Assembly (NCBI GenBank): GCA_003389325.1
Contig: QQVE01000059.1
Coordinates: 1-64,000 of the forward strand
Length of the DNA: 64,000 nt
From: Planctomycetota bacterium
GTDB taxonomy: Bacteria > Planctomycetota > Planctomycetia > Pirellulales > PALSA-1355
Direction: 5' to 3'
The notes under the pieces are model-generated. The model saw only the letters and a list, made by a program, of their open reading frames with translations. It did no database searches and was not told where the DNA came from. The position numbers and the translations under genes are program-made. Of this stretch, positions 8,910 to 21,677 are shown one piece after another (position 1 is the stretch's first letter; each line of letters begins with the position of its first letter).

Positions 8910-10079
8910 ATGCGCACGCAAGTCATGCCCGACAGCGAGGTCGCGACGGCCCGCTTGGAACGTGAACTCCCCGAAGGCGAAAACGAAGTCACGTTTCTGG
9001 CGTCGCTGCCCTTCACGATCGGGCGCAACGATTCATCGGATCTGCAGATCGACTCGACGCAAGTCTCGCGCGAACACGCGGTGATCTCGCGGCACGGCCG
9101 CAAGTATCGCGTGCGCGACCTGGAGAGCACCAACGGCACGTTTCTCAACGGCCAGCGCATCGAGGAAGCCACACTGGCCGATGGCGACCTGCTGGCAATC
9201 GCCGACGTCGAGTACACGTTTTTCTGCGCCGGCAGCGGCACGCGCCGACAGACCGTGACCCACATCATGAACGACTCGGAAGAGGACGCCGATCGCAATG
9301 CCGTGTGGGACACGATTCTCTCGGTGCGCCGCACACACGAGGTCGTCACCCACCGCTGCCTGCGAACGCTCTACCAGCCGGTCGTGCAGTTGGCCGGGGG
9401 CGAGGTCTTCGGCTACGAGGCCTACGCGGCCAGCGGCGCCAACGACGAGGCGCATCCGCGTTGCGAACAACTGGTACCCCCGGTCGAATGCCGCGCCAGT
9501 CAGCGGCTGCGGCAATTGTTCCGCCGTTTGGCAGTCGAAGAGTCGGTGAGCCTGCCCCATGGCGGGCGGCTGCTGCTGGCCATTACCGCCGCCGAAAGCG
9601 CCGAGCCCAGTTTGATCAGCCATCTCTGCCAACTTCGCAACTTCGTCGGCAGCTCCCGGCAGTTGGTCGTCGAGATTCCCGACAACGCCGTGCGGAACAC
9701 GCCCGACTTCAAGGCCCTGTTGGCCTGCCTGCGCGACGTGCAAATCCAAGTGGCCTACGACGGCTACGCCTCCGGCCGGGCCCGGATCAGCGAGCACAAG
9801 GACGTGGCCCCCGACTACCTGAAGTTGGCCCCCTCGATGTTCAAGAGCGTTCACAAGGGAACCGATCGCCAGCGTCAGGTGCAACTGATCGTCCGCGCCA
9901 GCCAGGACATCGACTGCGTTGTGATCGCCACCGGCATCGACACCGAGGCCGAACTGGAGGTTTGCCAGAAGCTGGGGTGCACGCTAGCCCAAGGCAAATT
10001 GATTGGCACGCCGCAGACGGTCGCTTCGCTGATTCATGCGTCGCGACAGCCGGCACGCGTGCACGAAGCCATCCACTAA
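8910..10079 (+). CDS. FHA domain protein with degenerate EAL domain
   Basis: 389 residues. Residues 25-108 form a forkhead-associated domain with all key elements: GRN 38-40, SREH 53-56 and NGTF 75-78. FHA domains bind phosphothreonine. Residues 148-380 follow the EAL phosphodiesterase fold, beginning YQPVVQLAGGEVFGYEAYA, but the EAL motif is EAY, and the catalytic DDFGTG loop is replaced by YDGYASG (283-289). c-di-GMP hydrolysis is therefore unlikely. The ATG at 8910 has a GAGGA ribosome site. Its stop is 7 bp before the kinase-tubulin gene, so the two form an operon in which the FHA domain may read that kinase's phosphorylation marks. Confidence 0.85.
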   Translation: MRTQVMPDSEVATARLERELPEGENEVTFLASLPFTIGRNDSSDLQIDSTQVSREHAVISRHGRKYRVRDLESTNGTFLNGQRIEEATLADGDLLAIADVEYTFFCAGSGTRRQTVTHIMNDSEEDADRNAVWDTILSVRRTHEVVTHRCLRTLYQPVVQLAGGEVFGYEAYAASGANDEAHPRCEQLVPPVECRASQRLRQLFRRLAVEESVSLPHGGRLLLAITAAESAEPSLISHLCQLRNFVGSSRQLVVEIPDNAVRNTPDFKALLACLRDVQIQVAYDGYASGRARISEHKDVAPDYLKLAPSMFKSVHKGTDRQRQVQLIVRASQDIDCVVIATGIDTEAELEVCQKLGCTLAQGKLIGTPQTVASLIHASRQPARVHEAIH

Positions 10080-10086
10080 ACTCGTC

Positions 10087-13000
10087 ATGCTTCATCCCAC
10101 CAAGACCAACGAGCCGATACCCGGGTACGCGGTCAAGACGCGCATCGGCGTAGGCGGCTACGGAGAGGTGTGGAGCGCCGACGCCCCCGGCGGCCTGACC
10201 AAGGCCATCAAGTTCGTCTACGGCTACTTCGACGACACCCGCGCCGCACGCGAGTTGAAGGCATTGGACCGCATCAAGGAAGTGCGGCACCCGTTCCTGC
10301 TCTCGCTTGAACGGTTCGAGGTGGTCGACGGTCAGTTGATCATCGTCACCGAACTGGCCGACATGAGCCTAAAGGACCGCTTCGAGCAGGTGCGCGCCGA
10401 AGGAGCCGACGGCATCGGTCGCGGCGAGTTGCTGGACTACATGCGCGACGCGGCCGACGCGCTGGACTACATGAGCCAGCGGTTCTCGCTGCAGCACCTC
10501 GACGTCAAGCCCGAAAACCTGCTGCTGGTCGGCGGGCGCGTGAAAGTGGCCGACTTCGGGCTGGTGAAGGACCTGCACGACGTGACGGCCTCGATGATGG
10601 GCGGGCTGACGCCGATCTACGCGGCGCCCGAGGTGTTCGACGATCGCCCCAGCCAGCGCAGCGACCAGTACAGCTTGGCCATCGTGTACCAGGAGATGCT
10701 GGTCGGCAGCCTGCCTTTCCCGGGCCGGACGCCGGCGCAACTGGCCACGCAGCACCTGCACGCCAGCCCGCGGCTTTCGGCACTGCCGAAGTGCGACCAG
10801 GGCGTGATCGCCCGCGCGCTGTCGAAGGACCCGAACCAACGATTCCCAGATTGCCGGTCGCTCGTCGACGCGCTGCTGGCGGCCAATCGCGGGGTGGAGC
10901 AGATTCCCGATCGACCCGGCGATCCGTCGCTCAGCGACACCACTTCGGTCCGCTCGCACCTGGCCAAGACCGACGCGCGCGGCGTGGAACGCACGACGCA
11001 TATCCTGGGGAGCGACGGCGAGGGCCTTTCCGATTCGCAGTGCATCGCCGCGCCGGCGGTCGAGGCCGTGGCCCAGCTCGATCCACTCGAACTGACCGAA
11101 ACCGACACCCGGCTGCGTCCCACGCTGTTCGTGGGCATTGGCGGCACGGCCACCCGGGCGCTCAAGCAACTGCAGCGGCGGCTCTCCGATCGCTTCGCTC
11201 CCGCCGGCAACCCGCCGGCGATCGAGATGCTGTTGTTGGATACCGACGTCAAGAATCTCTACGCGGCCACACAAGGGCCGCCGCAAGACCGCCTGAGCGA
11301 CGATGCCACGCTGTCGGTCTCGCTGCGCAACGCGCACGACTACACGAGCGACGCGCGTGATTTGCTGCGGTGGCTGAGCCGGCGCTGGCTGTACAATATT
11401 CCGCGCTCGCTGCAAACCGAAGGCCGTCGGCCGCTGGGGCGCTTGGCCTTCGTCGATCATGCCCCCCAGGTGCTCGACCGGCTGCGGCAAGCGCTGACCA
11501 GAATCACCGGCGACGAGAGCATCTCCCAATCAGTCGAGTCGACCGGACTACCGTTCGACGGCGAGACGCCGCGGGTGTTCGTCGTGGCCTCGGTGTCGGG
11601 CGGAACCGGCGGCGGCATGGTGCTCGACGTGGCCTATGCCGTTCGCAAGGTGCTGGCCGACTTGAACCTTCCCGACGATGGATTGTGCGGCGTGTTGGCT
11701 CACTCGACCGACCGCAACCCGGCTGGCGCCGAGTTGGCCACAGCCAACGCCTACGCCTGTCTCGGCGAATTGCAGCACTACACTACGACGAGCTATCCCG
11801 GCGACGCGGCCAGCGGCCTGCCGCCCCGCGCCGCGGGCGGCCCCTTTCCAAACGTGTACTTTGTCGATCTGGGACGCGACTTCAACGAACAGGAGTTCGA
11901 CGAGGCCACGGACACCCTGGCGGCGTACCTGTACCTGGCAAGCGTGACACCCGCCAGCGTCGCGCTGGACCGCTGCCGGGCCGAAACCGAACAAGAGGAA
12001 CACGTCACGCTGCGAAGCTTCTCGACCGCCACGGTTGGCAGCATGCAAAGTGCGCTGCCGGACCTGGCCACGCATCAACTGTGCCGCGAGGTCGTGGAAC
12101 GTTGGCGCACTACCGGCGCGGACGACGCGCCGCTTTGTGCAACACTCGTGCACGGCACCGCCGACTCCGACGCGCCGTTCCGCTCAACGCTCGTGCACGG
12201 CACGGCCGGCGACGACGCTTCGCCTGCCGACTACGCGAGCCGCGCCGAGCAGCATGCCGAAACGATCGGCCTGGACCTTGCGTCGCTGCGCGAGGAGGTG
12301 GCCAAGCTGGTCGATGCCGAGTTGGGCGGCGATGCCGAGGCGGTCTTTGCCCGGCTGCGCGCCAGCGTCGACGGCCAGCGCCAGCCGCATGCCTCGGTCC
12401 GCACGAGGACCATGGTGGATGCCGTTCGCCGCCTGTTCGAGTTGCCCCCTTTGAACGACGAAGAGTTGCAGCCGCGGCAGGCCTTCCTGTTGCGCAATGC
12501 GGTCGAGCAAGAACTCAAGCCACTTGGCGGCACGCGCGGCGATGCGATACGCGAATGGATTCTGGAACTGGTCAACGATCCACAGACGCGTGTCGGCGGC
12601 GCCGCCGAAGCCAAGGAGTGGTACGCGAAGCGGCTGCGCGAGATGGAAGAGAAATGCGTCGAGCAATTGCATACCACGCAACACAATGCGGCTTCGCTCG
12701 AACAAACGCTATTCGAGGCCGGCAAGTCGGCCCAATCGCGGGGCGGCCTGTTCGCACGCCGTGCCGAGCGGAAGCAGGCGTCCGACATCGACGACATGCT
12801 ATTGCTGATTGTACGAATGCGCACGCAGGAGTTCACGCTGCAATCGCTGAGCAAACTGTTGCGGATAATCGCAGCAGGCGTGAGCGCCGCAGGCGACGGC
12901 ATCAAAGACATGCTCCGCGAACTGGGCGGATGGTCGTCGCAGTTCGATGCAGCGTCGTCCTGGGACGAAGAGCTGCCGCAAGATGCCTCGCTCGCAGAGC

Positions 13001-13605
13001 AGGTCACTTCGGCGGTGGCCCAGGCGCTGTGCCAGCAGATGCCGCAACTGGTCGACATGCTCGATCGAAAGTTCCAGGACGAGTACTTTTCCACGGCCGG
13101 AGGCTTGCGCGGCGTATGCCAACAGGCCGATGCTCGCCGCGACGAAGCTCTCGAGCGACTACGCAGCGACGCCCGCGCCGAAGTGCTTCGAGCCCTGCGC
13201 TCCATCGCCATCGCCGACGCGATCCTCAGCGGCGGCACGGACGCTGAGCCCCAGAACGACCGTCTGCTTCAGGCGGTTGACGCCGCCAGGCCCAAGTTCG
13301 GCAACTGCGGCGGCGCCCAACGCATGTTGGCAATCCTGCCGTCAAGTTCCGCCGAGTCGGAGTTGGCCAGGGCGTTGAACGCGCGCCTCGATCCACCGCC
13401 GACGGTTCTCACCGACAGCGATGCCGACTTGACGCTGTGCTACGAGCAGCAGGACCTGGCGCTTCCCCACGTCGCCGCGCGGCTGATCGAAGGCCGCGAC
13501 GACTTCGCGAAAATCGCCGCCCGGCTCCATACGCGGATCGACGTCACCTGGGCGGAACTGCCTACCGTGACCCGGCACGCCCGGGCCGAAACCGCGGCCC
13601 TCTAA
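10087..13605 (+). CDS. Ser/Thr protein kinase fused to a tubulin/FtsZ-like domain
   Basis: 1172 residues. The N-terminal Hanks-type kinase looks active: glycine loop G21-V-GGYGEV, Lys42, catalytic HLDVKPEN (137-144, Asp139), DFG 156-158 and APE 180-182. A linker to about 340 follows. The second half starts VGIGGTATRAL at 349 and carries SGGTGGGM at 504-511, which corresponds to the GTP-binding glycine loop of tubulin and FtsZ (GGGTG[ST]G). It is preceded by the LLLDTD strand and followed by an insert-rich C-terminus with charged helices and a 15-residue tandem repeat. No membrane span is seen, so it is cytoplasmic. The best match is the bacterial tubulin-like family (Pfam Tubulin_2); the fused kinase is the striking feature. 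GTP binding and polymerisation are inferred. Confidence 0.85.
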   Translation: MLHPTKTNEPIPGYAVKTRIGVGGYGEVWSADAPGGLTKAIKFVYGYFDDTRAARELKALDRIKEVRHPFLLSLERFEVVDGQLIIVTELADMSLKDRFEQVRAEGADGIGRGELLDYMRDAADALDYMSQRFSLQHLDVKPENLLLVGGRVKVADFGLVKDLHDVTASMMGGLTPIYAAPEVFDDRPSQRSDQYSLAIVYQEMLVGSLPFPGRTPAQLATQHLHASPRLSALPKCDQGVIARALSKDPNQRFPDCRSLVDALLAANRGVEQIPDRPGDPSLSDTTSVRSHLAKTDARGVERTTHILGSDGEGLSDSQCIAAPAVEAVAQLDPLELTETDTRLRPTLFVGIGGTATRALKQLQRRLSDRFAPAGNPPAIEMLLLDTDVKNLYAATQGPPQDRLSDDATLSVSLRNAHDYTSDARDLLRWLSRRWLYNIPRSLQTEGRRPLGRLAFVDHAPQVLDRLRQALTRITGDESISQSVESTGLPFDGETPRVFVVASVSGGTGGGMVLDVAYAVRKVLADLNLPDDGLCGVLAHSTDRNPAGAELATANAYACLGELQHYTTTSYPGDAASGLPPRAAGGPFPNVYFVDLGRDFNEQEFDEATDTLAAYLYLASVTPASVALDRCRAETEQEEHVTLRSFSTATVGSMQSALPDLATHQLCREVVERWRTTGADDAPLCATLVHGTADSDAPFRSTLVHGTAGDDASPADYASRAEQHAETIGLDLASLREEVAKLVDAELGGDAEAVFARLRASVDGQRQPHASVRTRTMVDAVRRLFELPPLNDEELQPRQAFLLRNAVEQELKPLGGTRGDAIREWILELVNDPQTRVGGAAEAKEWYAKRLREMEEKCVEQLHTTQHNAASLEQTLFEAGKSAQSRGGLFARRAERKQASDIDDMLLLIVRMRTQEFTLQSLSKLLRIIAAGVSAAGDGIKDMLRELGGWSSQFDAASSWDEELPQDASLAEQVTSAVAQALCQQMPQLVDMLDRKFQDEYFSTAGGLRGVCQQADARRDEALERLRSDARAEVLRALRSIAIADAILSGGTDAEPQNDRLLQAVDAARPKFGNCGGAQRMLAILPSSSAESELARALNARLDPPPTVLTDSDADLTLCYEQQDLALPHVAARLIEGRDDFAKIAARLHTRIDVTWAELPTVTRHARAETAAL
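12127..12216 (+). repeat. 45-bp imperfect tandem repeat inside the kinase-tubulin gene
   Basis: Two 45-bp units (12127-12171 and 12172-12216) encode APLCATLVHGTADSD and APFRSTLVHGTAGDD. The shared core is TLVHGTA. The reading frame is kept, so this looks like a recent in-frame duplication in a surface loop of the tubulin-like region. Confidence 0.85.
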
Positions 13606-13740
13606 ACCGGGCTTGCCTATCTGGTGGATTCCTCTCACTCGGCATAGCCTTCTTCGCCTGGTGGTTTCGCGCGCTTGCTGCGCGTATGCTAGAGCGATGT
13701 CGATTTCGGCTTGAGGAATCATTCTTCGGGAGTAGGGTCC

Positions 13741-14688
13741 ATGCGAACCGTAACTGCCGCGCTGTTGCTGTTGTCGCTGAATTCGTGGGCCGTGGCTCAG
13801 GAGACGCCAAAGCGGCAGAACCGAAGGGCCGCCCTGCCCGGCCTGAGCGACGCGCGCGCTGAGGTCTACAAGACCGTCGGCGATACCAAGCTGAAGATCT
13901 ACATCTTCGAGCCTGAGAACCTGGATAAGCAGGACCCCCGTCCGGCGATCGTGTTCTTTTTTGGTGGCGGTTGGCGCAGCGGTTCGCCGCGGCAATTCGG
14001 CCCGCACTGCAAGTATCTCGCCTCGCGCGGCATGGTGGCGATGGCCGCTGACTATCGCGTGTCGAGTCGCCACGGCGTGAAAGCCGTCGACTGCGTGCGC
14101 GATGCCAAGAGCGCCGTCCGCTGGATCCGGGCGAACGCCGAACGTTTGGGGGTCGATCCTAACCGCATCGCCGCCGCCGGCGGCTCGGCCGGCGGTCACC
14201 TGGCCGCCTCGACCGGCACGCTGCCCGATTTCGACGAGCCCAACGAAGACGCGTCGATCAGCTCGCGCCCCAATGCAATGCTGCTGTTCAATCCGGCGGT
14301 GATTCTGGCACCGACCGATGCGGTTGAGCTCGACCCCGAGCGGCTGGTCAGCCGCATCGAGCGGATGGGGGCCGAGCCGCAGGCGATGTCGCCCTATCAT
14401 CACATCGCAGCAGACACGCCCCCCACGGCCATCTTCCACGGCACCGAAGACAGGACCGTAGCCCACGATACGGTCGAAGCGTTTGCCGAGGCCATGCAAC
14501 AGGCCGGCAATCGCTGCGAGTTGCACTCGTACGAGGAGGAAGGGCACGGCTTTTTCAATTTCGGCCGCCGCGGCAACAAGATGTTCGTCGCCACGCTCAC
14601 CGACGCCGATCGCTTCCTAAAATCGCTGGGCTACGTTGAAGGCGAGCCCACGGTGGAAGAAAGCGTCGAAAAGCTGGGACGCAAATAG
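13741..14688 (+). CDS. Secreted alpha/beta-hydrolase esterase (acetylesterase-like)
   Basis: 315 residues with an N-terminal signal peptide (residues 1-20, cleavage likely after VAQ). The fold markers are an oxyanion loop GGGW at 75-78, nucleophile elbow GGSAGG with Ser149, an acidic residue in FHGTEDRTV and the catalytic His in EGHGFFNF. This fits the BD-FAE/hormone-sensitive-lipase-like esterases that planctomycetes use to remove acetyl or feruloyl groups from polysaccharides. The ATG at 13741 gives a clean signal peptide and is preferred to GTG/ATG starts further upstream. Substrate is unproven. It precedes the cytochrome/DUF1501 pair by 125 bp. Confidence 0.85.
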   Translation: MRTVTAALLLLSLNSWAVAQETPKRQNRRAALPGLSDARAEVYKTVGDTKLKIYIFEPENLDKQDPRPAIVFFFGGGWRSGSPRQFGPHCKYLASRGMVAMAADYRVSSRHGVKAVDCVRDAKSAVRWIRANAERLGVDPNRIAAAGGSAGGHLAASTGTLPDFDEPNEDASISSRPNAMLLFNPAVILAPTDAVELDPERLVSRIERMGAEPQAMSPYHHIAADTPPTAIFHGTEDRTVAHDTVEAFAEAMQQAGNRCELHSYEEEGHGFFNFGRRGNKMFVATLTDADRFLKSLGYVEGEPTVEESVEKLGRK

Positions 14689-14813
14689 GGACGATTGGTC
14701 AGGATCGATGGGGTCCTCCAGGTGGACTCGCGGGCCGAATTCGGCGAAACTGGAGGGTGGTTGGTCCCTGCCCACGGTGATCGAGCGGGCCGGCAATGGC
14801 CCGTACCCTCCCC

Positions 14814-18158
<3,345 letters not shown>

Positions 18159-18165
18159 GCCCTCC

Positions 18166-19638
18166 ATGCCTCGACTCCCGCACAATCCGCTCTCGCACGC
18201 CGGCCGCGGCCTGCTCAACCGCCGCGACTTCCTGGGCCAGACGAGCACGGGCTTGAGTGCCGTGGCCCTGGCCAGCCTGCTGGCCGATGATCGGCTGTTG
18301 GCTGCAGGTGCACCGCAGATCGACCCGGCGCACCCGCACGCCCCGCGCCTGCCGCACTACGCGGCCAAGGCCAAGAACGTGTTGGTGATCTTCTGTGCCG
18401 GGGCGTGCAGCCAGTTGGAAACCTGGGACTACAAGCCGGGACTTATCAAGCAGGACGGCAAGCCTCTGGCCGGCGGGCCGCCGGTGACGTTTCAAGGGCC
18501 CAGCGGCAACCTGGCTCGCCCGCAGTACGAGTTTCGGCCTTACGGCGAGTGCGGCAAGATGGTCTCCGACCTGGTCAAGCACCAGGCCGAGTTGGTCGAC
18601 GACATTGCCTTCGTTCACACGCTCACCAGCAAGTCGAACACGCACGGCCCGGCCGAAAACTTCCTTTCCACCGGCTTCGTGCTCGACGGCTTTCCCAGCA
18701 TCGGTGCCTGGGTCACCTACGCACTGGGTACCGAAAACCAGGACCTGCCGGCCTTCGTGGCCATTCCCGACCCGCGCGGCGTGCCGCAGGCGAGCGTGAA
18801 TAATTGGGGACCTGGTTTCCTGCCGGCCGTGTTTCAGGGCACGCCGTTCAACACCAGCCAGCCGATTCGCAACCTGGTGCGGCCTGAGGGAGTGACTGCC
18901 GAAGGCGACGACGCGGCCCGGTCGTTGCTGAAGATGATCAACGACGAGCATCTCGGGCGGCACCCCGGCGACAGCAACCTGGCGGCGCGGATTGCCAGCT
19001 ACGAGTTGGCCGCCCGCATGCAGCTTTCGGTGCCCGAGATCAACGACTTGTCGACCGAGCCGGCCCACATCGTGTCGATGTACGGCGCCGATTCGAAGAA
19101 CGAAACGAAGGCGTCGTTCGCGCGCAACTGCATCCTGGCCCGGCGGCTGATCGAAAGCGGAGTGCGGTTCGTGCAGTTGTTCAACGGCGCTTACGCCAGC
19201 GGCGGCGAGCTCAACTGGGACGGTCACTCGAAGCTGCGCAAGCAATACGACGTGCACGGCGAGATTCTCGACCAGCCGGCTGCGGCGCTGTTCAAGGACC
19301 TCAAGCAGCGCGGCCTGCTCGAAGATACGCTCGTAGTGTGGTGTACCGAGTTCGGCCGCATGCCCATGTTCCAAAAAGGTGCCCAGGGGCGCGACCACAA
19401 CCCGCAAGGCTTCACTGCCTGGCTGGGCGGAGCCGGCATCAAGCCGGGCGTGAGCCACGGCGTGACCGACGAGCTGGGTTTCAAGGCGGTGGAAAACGTG
19501 CTTTCGGTGCACGATCTCAACGCTACGATCCTGCACCTGCTGGGGCTCGATCACGAGCAGCTTACCTTCCGCCACAACGGGCTCGATCGCCGGCTGACCG
19601 ACGTTCACGGCCACGTGATCCACGAGATTCTGGCGTAG
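18166..19638 (+). CDS. DUF1501 family exported protein
   Basis: 490 residues. The N-terminus has a twin-arginine motif (NRRDFLGQ) before a hydrophobic stretch, indicating Tat export after folding. The body is typical DUF1501: [33 protein letters not shown], a [13 protein letters not shown]-like core, [31 protein letters not shown] and the usual end [15 protein letters not shown]. The conserved Asp/His positions resemble those of alkaline-phosphatase superfamily metal sites, but no activity has been established for the family. It follows the cytochrome gene within 7 bp; that pairing is the classic planctomycete arrangement. It serves as an intact reference for the broken copy at the window start. 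Confidence 0.93.
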   Translation: MPRLPHNPLSHAGRGLLNRRDFLGQTSTGLSAVALASLLADDRLLAAGAPQIDPAHPHAPRLPHYAAKAKNVLVIFCAGACSQLETWDYKPGLIKQDGKPLAGGPPVTFQGPSGNLARPQYEFRPYGECGKMVSDLVKHQAELVDDIAFVHTLTSKSNTHGPAENFLSTGFVLDGFPSIGAWVTYALGTENQDLPAFVAIPDPRGVPQASVNNWGPGFLPAVFQGTPFNTSQPIRNLVRPEGVTAEGDDAARSLLKMINDEHLGRHPGDSNLAARIASYELAARMQLSVPEINDLSTEPAHIVSMYGADSKNETKASFARNCILARRLIESGVRFVQLFNGAYASGGELNWDGHSKLRKQYDVHGEILDQPAAALFKDLKQRGLLEDTLVVWCTEFGRMPMFQKGAQGRDHNPQGFTAWLGGAGIKPGVSHGVTDELGFKAVENVLSVHDLNATILHLLGLDHEQLTFRHNGLDRRLTDVHGHVIHEILA

Positions 19639-20068
19639 CGGCCCGTGGCGTCACTTCTGCATCGACTGTCGGCACCGAACGGCCCTGGGATTGCCCGCAC
19701 TGCCGCGACCCGGACGATCCCAAGTGCGCAATCTACGGCCACATCGGACACTCAAGCGATGGACCGTTCATGAGCAACTTTCTGGAGTTGTCGCGACGCT
19801 GGGGCGACTATCATCCCTCGGCAAAGCCAGTGGCAGCACCGCAGGCATTGCCTGCCGAGTGAGCCGTAACTCCTGGCGGGAACGCGATCTTAGTACGCTG
19901 ACGCGCATGCGCCATCGGGGAATTTGTCTCCGCACCGGCTTCATCTTCGCTTCAGGTATGCCCGGCTATGGTACAGGCAGACTCGCGAGCCCCAGGCTTG
20001 TCTAGGGCGAGCGGGCCATTGCACTCGGCAAGACGGAGCGTTACTCAACAAAGGAAAGGGCTTATCAA
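19639..20068. other. Intergenic stretch without a supported gene
   Basis: A 430-bp gap between the DUF1501 and EF-hand genes. One open frame here reads WDCPHCRDPDDPKCAIYGH near 19683-19742 and ends at 19862, but it has no in-frame start except an ATG at 19770 that would give only 30 residues. It may be a gene remnant. The end of the gap holds a purine-rich ribosome site (AAAGGAAAGG) for the EF-hand gene. Confidence 0.6.
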
Positions 20069-20797
20069 ATGAAGACGAAGTTGGCAGGATTGACGTTGTT
20101 GGGCGCGGCCCTCGTCGCCGCACCGGTTCTCGCGCAGCCGCCGGGACCACCGGACGGCCCCCCACGGCGCGGCGGTCCGCAGGGTCGGCCGATGGGCCCG
20201 CCGCCGCATCCGGTGATGCACGCGCTGGATGCAGATCGCGACGGATCGCTTTCGAAAGAAGAGATCGAGAAGGCGGCCGAAGCACTCCTAGCGCTCGACG
20301 AAAACGACGACGGCACGCTCAGCCAAGACGAACTGCGTCCGCCCCGCCCGCCGCGCGGCGATTTCGGCCCTCCGGGCGATGACGCGTTCGGCCCGCGGGA
20401 GGATGGCCCGCGCGGTCGCCGCGGCGATCGCGCGTTTGGTCCGCCCGAGGGGCGCGGCCGCGGAGATGCACGTGGCCCCAGGCGTGGTCCACCGGAAGGC
20501 GAAGCCCGCGGCCCGAGAGTTTTGCCTCCGGGAGCGGAGCGCCGCCTCGACTTGAGCGAGGAGCAGATGGACAAGCTCGCGGCCCTGGAAGCCGAAGTGA
20601 AGACCAGAGTGAAAGAGATTCTCACCGAGGAGCAATTCGCTCAGCTCGGCGAGATGCTACGTCGCGGACCGGGCAGACCCGAGGGGCCCGCTGGTCGGCG
20701 CGGGGATCGCTTCGGTGGTCCGGGGGGGCCTCCCGACGCATCCTTTGGTCCGCCAGACGGACCGCGCGGGCCGCGCCCTCCGCGTGGCGACGACTAG
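20069..20797 (+). CDS. Secreted EF-hand, Gly/Pro/Arg-rich protein (CpxP/Spy-like)
   Basis: 242 residues with a signal peptide (1-22). Two EF-hand loops follow: DADRDGSLSKEE (54-65) and DENDDGTLSQDE (77-88), both with correct calcium-ligand spacing. A low-complexity stretch rich in G, P, R and D comes next. Around 165-205, LDLSEEQMDKLAALEAEV and LTEEQFAQLGEM resemble the helical LTxxQ-type repeats of CpxP/Spy periplasmic proteins. It lies just upstream of a response-regulator/sensor-kinase pair, the same arrangement as CpxP near CpxRA, so it may be a periplasmic modulator or target of that system. That role is inferred. Confidence 0.75.
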   Translation: MKTKLAGLTLLGAALVAAPVLAQPPGPPDGPPRRGGPQGRPMGPPPHPVMHALDADRDGSLSKEEIEKAAEALLALDENDDGTLSQDELRPPRPPRGDFGPPGDDAFGPREDGPRGRRGDRAFGPPEGRGRGDARGPRRGPPEGEARGPRVLPPGAERRLDLSEEQMDKLAALEAEVKTRVKEILTEEQFAQLGEMLRRGPGRPEGPAGRRGDRFGGPGGPPDASFGPPDGPRGPRPPRGDD

Positions 20798-20906
20798 GGG
20801 CGACTTGGTCGCCCGTTGTCTCTGGGCCAGCCGGTCGGTGCGAATGATGTGTTTAGCGGCGCGTCCGAGAGAATTCGCCCGGCCGGCAGCCCGGGTCATC
20901 TGCGTC

Positions 20907-20937
20907 TTGTGCCGGCGCAAGTGTCGCTTACTACAAT
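20907..20937 (+). promoter_or_regulatory. Candidate promoter for the two-component operon
   Basis: TTGTGC at 20907-20912 and TACAAT at 20932-20937, separated by 19 bases, upstream of the response-regulator start at 20991. The -10 box is good; the spacing is longer than the ideal 17. Confidence 0.35.
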
Positions 20938-20990
20938 AGGAGCCGGGCGGCACGACGCCTCGAAACGCTCCTCTCCTTCGTGGCTGATTC

Positions 20991-21647
20991 ATGCGCGTGC
21001 TCGTGATTGAAGACGAAACGGAACTCCTCGGCGTGCTGGTGCAGGCTCTACGCGAAGAGGGCTACGCCGTCGATGCCGCGGCCGACGGCGAGGAGGGGCT
21101 GTTTCGCGCGCAGAGTTGGAACTACGACGCGCTGGTGCTCGATCTGATGCTTCCCAAGATCGACGGCTGGCAACTGCTCGAAACGCTGCGCCGCGACAAG
21201 AAAACGCCCGTGCTAGTTCTCACCGCGCGCGACGCGCTGGACGACCGCGTGCGCGGACTCGACGGCGGCGCGGACGACTATCTGGTAAAACCCTTTCAAT
21301 TGGCCGAGCTGTTCGCCCGGCTGCGGGCCTTGATCCGCCGGTCCAACGGCCAGGCGAACTCGGCGATCGAAATCGGCGATGTGGTGATCGACGTCCGCAG
21401 TCGCTCGGTATCGCAGAATGGAAAGGCGGTGGCACTGACGGCCCGCGAGTATGGGCTGGTCGAGCTGTTGGCGCTGCATCGCGGCGAAGTCGTTACGCGC
21501 ACCCAGATGTACGATCACCTGTTCGACGAGAACGAGGACTCGCTGTCGAATCTGCTGGACGTGCACGTCTCGAATATCCGCCGCAAGCTGGGCAAGGATT
21601 TTATCGAGACCCGACGCGGCCTGGGGTACATCATCGATGCATCGTAA
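20991..21647 (+). CDS. OmpR/PhoB-family response regulator
   Basis: 218 residues. The receiver domain has the acidic pocket IEDET, phospho-acceptor Asp51 in LVLDLMLPKIDGW, and Lys100 in DDYLVKPF. The C-terminal winged helix contains LTAREYGLVELLALHRGEVVTR and ends DFIETRRGLGYIID, the classic OmpR-type DNA-binding wing. It would activate or repress promoters when phosphorylated by the histidine kinase encoded 30 bp downstream. The neighbouring EF-hand protein is a likely regulon member. Confidence 0.95.
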   Translation: MRVLVIEDETELLGVLVQALREEGYAVDAAADGEEGLFRAQSWNYDALVLDLMLPKIDGWQLLETLRRDKKTPVLVLTARDALDDRVRGLDGGADDYLVKPFQLAELFARLRALIRRSNGQANSAIEIGDVVIDVRSRSVSQNGKAVALTAREYGLVELLALHRGEVVTRTQMYDHLFDENEDSLSNLLDVHVSNIRRKLGKDFIETRRGLGYIIDAS

Positions 21648-21677
21648 CGCCGTGCTACTAGGGCGAGGTCTGCACCG

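Noticed and set aside
11370-13247. Long plus-strand frame overlapping the kinase-tubulin gene
   Set aside because: Arginine/glycine-rich with no domains; the alternative frame contains the conserved kinase and tubulin motifs.
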